From an uncultured Collinsella sp. (lineage in GTDB: Bacteria; Actinomycetota; Coriobacteriia; Coriobacteriales; Coriobacteriaceae), in assembly GCA_958428675.1 (NCBI GenBank), contig CAUAGV010000110.1, positions 1 through 5,832 on the forward strand: a DNA stretch of 5,832 nt. The letters run 5' to 3'. How positions within the stretch are numbered: position 1 is the stretch's first letter; each line of letters opens with the position of its first letter. Below, in pieces: positions 1 through 4,705 of this stretch. Position numbers and translations under genes: made by a program. The notes under the pieces are model-generated. The model was not told where the DNA came from. It did not search any database and was given only the letters and a program-made list of their open reading frames with translations.

Positions 1-318
1 AAACCCGCGCTCCCGAGCCGCGCGGCACGCCTCGGCCAGACGCAGGGCATAGCACGCGCGACAGCGACGGGGCCGATCGGCACCCAGCGGGGCCACGCCG
101 GCCTCCCAGCGCTCGCGATCCTCCTCGGCCTCGATGAGCTCGATGTCGCCGTCGGCACACCACCGGCGCAGCTCGTCCAGGCGACGCTGCCATTCATTGT
201 GCGGCTGAATATTGGGGTTGGTCCAGCAGATCGTGGGTTCAAACCCCTCCTCGCGCAGCAGGCGAACCGGCTCAAGCGAGCATGGTGCACAGCACGCATG
301 CAGCAACAACGACTTCAT
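1..318 (-). CDS. queH: Epoxyqueuosine reductase QueH, N-terminal part (runs off left edge)
   Basis: QueH is the iron-sulfur epoxyqueuosine reductase, unrelated in sequence to QueG, that carries out the last step of queuosine synthesis on tRNA (epoxyqueuosine to queuosine) in the cytoplasm. Read from 318 leftward, 106 codons are open to the window edge; full QueH proteins are usually about 180-220 residues, so roughly half is present. Visible family signatures are HACCAPCS (residues 7-14, Cys 9, 10 and 13), the NPNIQPHNEW segment (35-43), which matches the family's NPNIxPxxEY, and RCRACY with a following RL (85-93, Cys 86 and 89). These cysteines are the expected metal ligands. The start at 318 is preferred over the in-frame ATG at 324 because GAGGAG at 325-330 lies 6 bases from 318 but directly abuts 324. 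The stop codon of the upstream DUF3267 gene (329-331) overlaps this ribosome binding site, so the two genes are probably translationally coupled. Family identity is confident; the C-terminal half cannot be judged. Confidence 0.93.
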   Translation of the reverse strand, partial: MKSLLLHACCAPCSLEPVRLLREEGFEPTICWTNPNIQPHNEWQRRLDELRRWCADGDIELIEAEEDRERWEAGVAPLGADRPRRCRACYALRLAEACRAARERGF

Positions 319-324
319 CGACAT

Positions 325-330
325 CTCCTC
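325..330 (-). promoter_or_regulatory. Shine-Dalgarno of queH, overlapping the upstream stop codon
   Basis: On the minus strand GAGGAG sits 6 bases before the ATG at 318. It shares bases with the TGA stop (329-331) of the preceding gene, so ribosomes finishing that gene end on the queH initiation site. This decides the 318 start over 324. Confidence 0.75.
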
Positions 331-895
331 ACCCAAAAAAGCGCACGCCAAAGGACGTATCCTCGCAGGCGACAATGCGGCGGTCGCGCAGAATGGTCCG
401 CACGTAATACCAATCGCCCACACAGCCCGACAAGTGCAGACCAGCCGCCAGGTAGCACAGCAGCGGATAGTCCGAGAACGCAAACCCCAGGGCAAATGCT
501 GTCGTCACAACAACCGTCGGCGCCAGGCAAACCGCCACGTACCGCCGGCGCGAATACACAACGCCCTCGGCGCAGGCATAGATCATCGCCGTCTCGAGGT
601 TCGCCCCAAAGGTCACGCGCGCGCCCGCAGGAGCCAGCAGCTTAAAAAACACCGCATGCACCAGCTCGTGCACGGCAAACGACGCCATTGAGACCGCAGC
701 CAAGCCGACTATCCAGCCCAAGACCGCCGTCCAGCCGCCCGCCTCAGCCGCGTCCAAGTCCGCAGGCCCGCCCAGCAGCATAAACATCGGCACCAGGCAC
801 GCGGCAAACACCGCGATCACGGCCATCCCCCACACGAAGCAAGCGTGTAGAAAATCCTCGTCCTCAAACGCATGTATGTTGGAAATCTCATTCAT
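329..895 (-). CDS. DUF3267 family membrane protein, putative zinc metallopeptidase
   Basis: A 188-residue integral membrane protein. DUF3267 proteins are predicted membrane zincins with no established substrate. Hydrophobic stretches lie at about residues 19-43, 54-75, 118-140 and 144-160, giving roughly four membrane segments. HELVH at 76-80 is the HExxH zinc/catalytic motif at the end of the second segment. The family's later landmarks are also present: GD at 160-161 (probable third metal ligand region) and the C-terminal ED..FGVRFF block (178-187). The start at 895 is forced: an in-frame TAA occurs at 902-904, and the next Met (24) lies inside the first membrane segment. There is no Shine-Dalgarno, which suggests a leaderless message (see 904-909). 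It lies directly upstream of queH with coupled translation, but no functional link to queuosine is known to me; salvage or transport of a precursor is only a guess. The catalytic motif is intact, so activity is plausible. Confidence 0.82.
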   Translation of the reverse strand: MNEISNIHAFEDEDFLHACFVWGMAVIAVFAACLVPMFMLLGGPADLDAAEAGGWTAVLGWIVGLAAVSMASFAVHELVHAVFFKLLAPAGARVTFGANLETAMIYACAEGVVYSRRRYVAVCLAPTVVVTTAFALGFAFSDYPLLCYLAAGLHLSGCVGDWYYVRTILRDRRIVACEDTSFGVRFFG

Positions 896-903
896 AGCAT
901 CTT

Positions 904-909
904 AGGATA
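904..909 (-). promoter_or_regulatory. Candidate -10 element for a leaderless DUF3267-queH transcript
   Basis: The minus strand reads TATCCT (a TANNNT hexamer) with 8 bases between it and the ATG at 895. Transcription would start at or within a base or two of the start codon. No -35 resembling TTGACA is visible at 16-18 bases upstream. The absence of a Shine-Dalgarno fits this reading. Confidence 0.4.
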
Positions 910-936
910 GCGCCCCTGCCACGCACCCGCCCGCAT

Positions 937-962
937 GTGCGATAATGTCGAACGATATGCAC
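937..962. repeat. Imperfect inverted repeat over the divergent promoter region
   Basis: GTGC-G-ATA (937-944) is mirrored by TAT-GCAC (956-962), seven paired positions with one unpaired G and 11 bases between the arms. It spans the candidate -10 and expected start site of the tRNA-ligase transcript, so it could be an operator. A chance match is also possible at this length. Confidence 0.25.
938..946 (+). promoter_or_regulatory. Candidate extended -10 promoter of the tRNA ligase-methyltransferase pair
   Basis: TGC followed by GATAAT (941-946) is an extended -10 (TGn plus five of six matches to TATAAT). No convincing -35 lies 17 bases upstream, which extended -10 promoters can do without. Transcription would begin near 953, giving a leader of about 76 bases to the ATG at 1029. 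The leader contains no recognisable T-box or riboswitch. Confidence 0.4.
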
Positions 963-1018
963 GAATTGACCACCGCGCCGCCGAACCCCGTGCCCGGCCG
1001 CGCTCTTACCTATATGCG

Positions 1019-1024
1019 AAGGAG
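1019..1024 (+). promoter_or_regulatory. Shine-Dalgarno fixing the tRNA ligase start at 1029
   Basis: AAGGAG lies 4 bases before the ATG at 1029. The same frame is open from an ATG at 945, but that codon has no ribosome binding site, and the 28 residues it would add lack resemblance to any MetRS N-terminus. Confidence 0.75.
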
Positions 1025-1028
1025 TCCC

Positions 1029-3179
1029 ATGGCATCCAAATACTCCATGAACGACCGTCCCAACTGGCCGCGCCGCGCCATCGTTACCGCCGGCGAGCCC
1101 TACGGCAACAAGGGTCTGCACTTTGGCCACGTTGGCGGCGTCTTTGTCCCGGCCGACTTCTTCGCCCGCTTCCTGCGCGACCGCCTGGGCCGCGAAAACG
1201 TCATCTTCACCTCGGGCACCGACTGCTACGGTTCGCCCATCATGGAGAGCTACCGCAAGCTCAAGGAGAACGAGGGCTACGACAAGTCCATCGGCGAGTA
1301 TGTCGAGTCCAATCACTCCCGCCAGGCCGCGACCCTCAACAACTACAACATCAGCTGCGATATCTACGGCGGCTCGGGCCTTGAGCCGGCTGCGCAGATT
1401 CACAACGAGGTGACCGCGGAGATTATCAAGCGCCTGCACGAGCAGGGCACCATCTCCAAGCGCTCCACGCTGCAGTTCTACGACGCCAAGGCCGGCACGT
1501 TCCTCAACGGCCGCCAGGTGATCGGCCGCTGCCCCATCCAGGGCTGCAAGTCCGAGAAGGCTTATGCCGACGAGTGCGATCTGGGCCACCAGTTTGAGCC
1601 CGAGGAGCTCATCGCGCCCAAGAGCCAGCTCACCGGCGAGGTGCCCGAGCTGCGCCCGGTCGACAATCTCTACTTCGACCTACCCGCCTACCTCGACTTT
1701 ATGAAGACCTACACCGCCAAGCTCGCCCAGAACCCGCAGGTTCGCTCCGTGGTCTCCAAGACCATGGAGGAGTGGCTGCTGCCGGCTCAGCTCTACATCC
1801 AGAACAAGTTCCGCGAGGCCTTCGATACCGTCGAGGACCAGCTCCCCGAGCACACCGTGCTGGAGCCCGAGGGCAACAAAAGCAGCTTTACCGTCACCTT
1901 CCCCAGCTGGAAGGAGCGCGACGACGCCCACGCGGTGCTCGCCAACGGCGGCGTGCGCTTCCGCAGCGGCAAGGCGCTCGTGCCCTTCCGCATCACCGGC
2001 AACATCGACTGGGGCGTTCCGGTGCCCGAGGTCGATGGCGTCTCCGACGTCACCTGCTGGTGCTGGCCCGAGAGCCTGTGGGCGCCCATCAGCTATACGC
2101 GTACCGTGCTCGCACGCGATGCCAAGGCCGCCGGCGTGACCGAGGGCGTCGCCGCCCAGGATGCCGCCCTCATGGGCGAGCCCGCCGCCGACTCCACGCA
2201 GGTGCCCGCACCCACCTACCAGCACAGCTCGCTCGACTGGCGCGACTGGTGGTGCTCTGACGACGCTCAGATTTACCAGTTCATCGGTCAGGACAACATC
2301 TATTTCTACTGCATCGCGCAGACCGCCATGTGGGAGGCCCTGGGCTGGGACCTCACGCAGAGCACCGTCAGCGCCTGCTACCACCTGCTCTACATGGGCA
2401 AAAAGGCCAGCTCGTCCTCGCAGACGCCTCCCCCGCCGGCAGACGACCTGCTCAACCACTACACCTGCGAGCAGATGCGTGCGCACTGGCTGTCGCTCGG
2501 CCTGTCCGAGAAGCCGGTAAGCTTTAGCCCCAAGGCATACGACACGCGTGTGACCGGCAAGGACAAGGACGGCAACGAGGTGCGCGCCTGCGACGACAAG
2601 CGCGTTATCGACCCGGCCCTTAAGGAGAGCGCGCTGCTGACCGGCGTCTTCAACCGCCTGGCCCGCAGCTGCTTCTACGGCGTCGCCGTCAAGGAAGGCG
2701 ACGAGAGCCCCTACCGCAACGGCTGCATCCCCGCCGGTGCCGCTTCTGACACCGTGGTCGAAGCCGCCCAGCAGGCAGCCCTCGCCTTTGAGCAGGCCAT
2801 GTACAAGTTCGAGACGCACCGCGCGCTTGCCGTGTGCGACGACTACCTGCGCGCCGCCAACAAGCGCTGGAGCGATGCCTCCAAGGCCGCCAACAAGCTC
2901 GAGGGTAACGAGGCAAACGCCGCAATGACGCAGGCCCTCGTCGACGCCTTTACCGAGCTGCGCGTGGCGACCGTGCTCATGCACGGCATCGTCCCGGCCG
3001 GCTGCGAGCTCATCTGCGAGTACTTCGGCATCGACCCGATCGCCTTCTTTAGCTGGGACAACATCTTTGCCTCCACGGACGAGTTTGTGGAGAGCCTGGG
3101 CGAGAAGCCCGGCGAGCACCGCGTAAAGCCACTGCCCCCGCGCTTCGACTTCTTCAGCAAGCACGAGAGCCAGTACTAA
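1029..3179 (+). CDS. Methionyl-tRNA synthetase-like class I tRNA ligase with degenerate KMSKS and altered amino-acid pocket
   Basis: A 716-residue protein with the domain order of class Ia methionyl-tRNA synthetase (EC 6.1.1.10). Seen: a HIGH variant HFGH (31-34) after PYGN, TDCYGSPI (64-71), a connective-peptide zinc knuckle (C168, C173, C183, H187; E. coli MetRS has four Cys), the APKS...FDLPAY block (197-221), WGVPVP (328-333), APISY (352-356), FIGQDNIYFY (418-427), and a helical C-terminal domain with N542, R546 and W614 at positions that read the CAU anticodon in E. coli. Odd features: KMSKS is KASSS (459-463) followed by Ser/Pro low complexity; an insertion of about 60 residues sits near 257-320; and methionine-pocket positions A12, L13, W253, I297 and H301 (E. 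coli numbering) become G22, E23, S349, N423 and Y427. The frame is intact and codon use matches its neighbours, so it is not an obvious pseudogene. An automatic annotation would say methionine-tRNA ligase or class I tRNA ligase. I infer a divergent paralogue; whether a normal metG exists elsewhere cannot be seen here. The alignment was made by eye. The next gene begins 36 bases downstream with no terminator between. Confidence 0.85.
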   Translation: MASKYSMNDRPNWPRRAIVTAGEPYGNKGLHFGHVGGVFVPADFFARFLRDRLGRENVIFTSGTDCYGSPIMESYRKLKENEGYDKSIGEYVESNHSRQAATLNNYNISCDIYGGSGLEPAAQIHNEVTAEIIKRLHEQGTISKRSTLQFYDAKAGTFLNGRQVIGRCPIQGCKSEKAYADECDLGHQFEPEELIAPKSQLTGEVPELRPVDNLYFDLPAYLDFMKTYTAKLAQNPQVRSVVSKTMEEWLLPAQLYIQNKFREAFDTVEDQLPEHTVLEPEGNKSSFTVTFPSWKERDDAHAVLANGGVRFRSGKALVPFRITGNIDWGVPVPEVDGVSDVTCWCWPESLWAPISYTRTVLARDAKAAGVTEGVAAQDAALMGEPAADSTQVPAPTYQHSSLDWRDWWCSDDAQIYQFIGQDNIYFYCIAQTAMWEALGWDLTQSTVSACYHLLYMGKKASSSSQTPPPPADDLLNHYTCEQMRAHWLSLGLSEKPVSFSPKAYDTRVTGKDKDGNEVRACDDKRVIDPALKESALLTGVFNRLARSCFYGVAVKEGDESPYRNGCIPAGAASDTVVEAAQQAALAFEQAMYKFETHRALAVCDDYLRAANKRWSDASKAANKLEGNEANAAMTQALVDAFTELRVATVLMHGIVPAGCELICEYFGIDPIAFFSWDNIFASTDEFVESLGEKPGEHRVKPLPPRFDFFSKHESQY

Positions 3180-3215
3180 ACACTCGACATGTAATGGAAT
3201 GGGAAGGAAAGACGG

Positions 3216-4319
3216 ATGTCCAAGCCGCGTCGTCGTAAGCAGAAAAAGCAGGTCAAGGCCGAGCTCAAGCTCAGGCAGTTTGCCGCCACCGAGCTTTCCG
3301 ACCAGCTTGCCGCCCAACACTCCGCCGCCGACCTGCCGCGCTTTATGGTCGACACGGTCGCCGGCGCCTATGCGCCCGCCGATGCCGAGCTCATGATCGA
3401 GGGCTTCGGCGCCGCGGCCACACGCCCGGTCACGCTGCGCGCCAACACGCTCAAGGCAACCGCCGAGGACATCGCTGCGGCGCTCGATGCCGCCGACATC
3501 GCCCACAACCCCGTCACCTGGTACCCAGACGCCTTCATCCTGCCCGAGGCCCAGGTTTCCGATCTGTGGGATCTCGACATCTACCGCGACGGCAAAATCT
3601 ACCTGCAGAGCCTGTCGTCCATGATGCCGCCGCTGGTCCTGGGCGCTCAGGCAGGCGAGGACATCCTGGACATGTGCGCAGCCCCTGGCGGCAAGACGAC
3701 GCAGATCGCCGCCCTCACGCAGGGGCAGGCGCACCTTACCGCCTGCGAGATGAGCATTCCCCGCGCCGAGAAGCTCGAAGCCAACCTCCACCGCCAAGGC
3801 GCAAAAAACGTGCCCGTCATGCGCACCGACGCACGCGAGCTCGACGAGTTCTTCCGCTTTGACCGCATCCTGCTCGACGCTCCCTGCACCGGCACGGGCA
3901 CCGTCATCAGCGGCAACGAGAAAAGCCTGCGCGGCCTGACCGAGCAGCTGCTCGTCAAATGCGCCCGCTCGCAGCGTGCGCTTCTGGACCGCGCCATGGG
4001 AGCCCTCAAACCGGGCGGCACGCTCGTCTATTCGACTTGTTCGATCTTGCCGCAGGAAAACGAGGACGCCCTGCAAGAGGCCCTCGACAAGCATATGGAC
4101 TGCGAGCTCATCCCCCTCGACGGCACGCCAAGCGAAAGTGAGGCACGCCGCGCGCAGGAAGCTGGCGAGGAGCCGCGCATCGAGTCCAACGCCCTCACCG
4201 AGGCCATAGCCGCCGGCCACGTCTCGTCCGTCACCAACGGTATGCCCGGCACGCTGACCATTCCGCCTAGCCGCAACTTTGAGGGCTTCTACATTGCCCT
4301 GATCCGAAAACGCAGCTAG
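3216..4319 (+). CDS. RsmB/NOP2/Sun family SAM-dependent RNA cytosine-5 methyltransferase
   Basis: A 367-residue enzyme that transfers a methyl group from S-adenosylmethionine to C5 of a cytosine in RNA, most likely rRNA in the cytoplasm (bacterial relatives RsmB and RsmF act on 16S rRNA). Seen in order: a very basic N-terminus (residues 1-19), the RPVTLRANTLK block (70-80) typical of the N-terminal RNA-binding part, SAM motif I DMCAAPGGKT (152-161), DAPCTGTG (221-228) with the releasing Cys224, YSTCS (272-276) with the nucleophile Cys275, and the C-terminal FEGFYIALIRK (355-365). Both catalytic cysteines are present, so it should be active. It has no NusB-like domain and no long C-terminal PUA-type extension, so it is neither classical RsmB nor full-length RsmF; the target base is unknown. 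AAGGA (3204-3208) lies 7 bases before the ATG. It probably shares a transcript with the tRNA ligase-like gene upstream. The stop codon lies in the loop of a hairpin (4301-4329). Confidence 0.93.
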   Translation: MSKPRRRKQKKQVKAELKLRQFAATELSDQLAAQHSAADLPRFMVDTVAGAYAPADAELMIEGFGAAATRPVTLRANTLKATAEDIAAALDAADIAHNPVTWYPDAFILPEAQVSDLWDLDIYRDGKIYLQSLSSMMPPLVLGAQAGEDILDMCAAPGGKTTQIAALTQGQAHLTACEMSIPRAEKLEANLHRQGAKNVPVMRTDARELDEFFRFDRILLDAPCTGTGTVISGNEKSLRGLTEQLLVKCARSQRALLDRAMGALKPGGTLVYSTCSILPQENEDALQEALDKHMDCELIPLDGTPSESEARRAQEAGEEPRIESNALTEAIAAGHVSSVTNGMPGTLTIPPSRNFEGFYIALIRKRS

Positions 4320-4329
4320 CGTACGGATC
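4301..4329. terminator. Hairpin across the methyltransferase stop codon, possible bidirectional terminator
   Basis: GATCCG (4301-4306) pairs with CGGATC (4324-4329), and inside it ACGC (4310-4313) pairs with GCGT (4319-4322). An AAA/A internal loop separates the two stems, and the TAG stop falls largely in the loop. Ten base pairs lie between two convergent genes, where a terminator is expected. No U-tract follows on either strand, so it is not a standard intrinsic terminator. Confidence 0.4.
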
Positions 4330-4343
4330 CAAAACTCAACAAG

Positions 4344-4514
4344 CTATCTCCGTGCGCGTTTGCCCTGCTGGTCGCGATGCTGTTTAAGCGTCGCGCGCTC
4401 CTTGCGTTCGGCCCTTTTGCCCTTAATGGCCGTGACCACAAAGTAGATGACCGCGGCGGCAACGATTGCGCCCACGCACAGGCCAATCGAGCTAAACATT
4501 GCTGTCAATTCCAT
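4344..4514 (-). CDS. Small single-span membrane protein with basic C-terminal tail (56 aa)
   Basis: A 56-codon gene running leftward from ATG 4514 to TAG at 4344-4346. The Shine-Dalgarno AGGTGA (4521-4526) lies 6 bases before the ATG, the clearest evidence that it is real. Residues 1-8 are short and uncharged apart from Glu2. Residues 9-30 (from SI to AI) form one hydrophobic segment. Residues 31-56 carry 12 Lys/Arg against two Glu and one Asp, and end in KRARR. By the positive-inside rule the tail should face the cytoplasm. I do not recognise a family and see no Cys or His metal motif; roles such as a membrane anchor or a nucleic-acid- or ribosome-binding tail are only possibilities. Its stop is 24 bases from that of the convergent methyltransferase gene. 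A second ATG (codon 6) exists, but the ribosome binding site supports the first. Confidence 0.75.
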   Translation of the reverse strand: MELTAMFSSIGLCVGAIVAAAVIYFVVTAIKGKRAERKERATLKQHRDQQGKRARR

Positions 4515-4520
4515 ACCGCG

Positions 4521-4526
4521 TCACCT
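4521..4526 (-). promoter_or_regulatory. Shine-Dalgarno of the small membrane protein gene
   Basis: The minus strand reads AGAGAGGTGA with AGGTGA ending 6 bases before ATG 4514, a strong and well spaced ribosome binding site. Confidence 0.7.
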
Positions 4527-4546
4527 CTCTTTTAAACGGGACATTC

Positions 4547-4555
4547 AAGATAGCA
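4547..4555 (-). promoter_or_regulatory. Candidate extended -10 promoter of the small membrane protein gene
   Basis: The minus strand reads TGC then TATCTT (4 of 6 to TATAAT, with the TGn extension). A start near 4540 would give a leader of about 26 bases that includes the Shine-Dalgarno. No -35 is recognisable. The TGC plus hexamer layout matches the candidate at 938-946. Confidence 0.35.
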
Positions 4556-4588
4556 CCTCAATACCCGCCACCACAGCTCCTTCACGTT

Positions 4589-4621
4589 CGCCGGCCCTTC
4601 GGTCTAACGGATGGCGCGGCG
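4589..4621. repeat. GC-rich inverted repeat in the divergent intergenic region
   Basis: CGCCGGCC (4589-4596) pairs with GGC-G-CGGCG (4613-4621), eight pairs with one bulged G and a 16-base loop, followed by GGGGAAAAA. There is no U-tract for either gene, so it is not a terminator. It lies more than 80 bases upstream of the TIM-barrel gene. The rest of 4556-4690 shows no RNA gene or ORF I can support. Confidence 0.2.
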
Positions 4622-4690
4622 GGGAAAAATCAACTCGTCAAACGATTTAGCATTCGCAATTCCGGCTGCATCGCGCCGGCCGTCATCACA

Positions 4691-4696
4691 TAGAAT
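4691..4696 (+). promoter_or_regulatory. Candidate -10 element for a leaderless TIM-barrel transcript
   Basis: TAGAAT (five of six matches to TATAAT, a TANNNT hexamer) has 9 bases between it and ATG 4706, placing transcription initiation at or just before the start codon. No -35 is visible. Only a weak GAG (4698-4700) could act as a Shine-Dalgarno. Confidence 0.42.
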
Positions 4697-4705
4697 CGAG
4701 CTTCC

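Noticed and set aside
199..691. Two plus-strand open frames of about 150 codons over the queH and DUF3267 genes.
   Set aside because: They are antisense to two genes with strong family motifs and consist mainly of Arg, Gln, Pro and Ser; no Shine-Dalgarno.
966..1016. TTGACC (966-971) and TATATG (1011-1016) as a -35/-10 pair.
   Set aside because: The spacer is 39 bases, far from 16-18, and a start from TATATG would remove the Shine-Dalgarno at 1019-1024.
945..1028. An upstream in-frame ATG that would extend the tRNA ligase-like protein by 28 residues.
   Set aside because: No ribosome binding site at 945, the candidate -10 overlaps this codon, and AAGGAG before 1029 fixes the start there.
888..1589. 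A 233-codon minus-strand open frame opposite the start of the tRNA ligase gene.
   Set aside because: It is low-complexity (Val/Ala/Gly/Leu), lies opposite the conserved HIGH-type region and the zinc knuckle, and overlaps the intergenic promoter region; it is a composition shadow.
2400..2450. The Ser/Pro run of the tRNA ligase gene as a frameshift or sequencing artefact.
   Set aside because: The same frame gives good MetRS-like sequence on both sides, including the downstream DDLLNHY and QMRAHW segment, so no compensating shift is needed.
1680..4220. An 846-codon open frame on the minus strand, antisense to both plus-strand genes.
   Set aside because: It spans two genes with clear family motifs on the other strand, crosses their intergenic gap, is dominated by Gly, Ala, Val, Leu, Arg and His, and shows no domain. 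Long antisense frames are expected opposite GC-rich coding DNA.
4447..4693. Two plus-strand frames of 64-67 codons in and beside the divergent intergenic region.
   Set aside because: They overlap the small membrane protein gene on the other strand, have no ribosome binding site and no recognisable sequence features.
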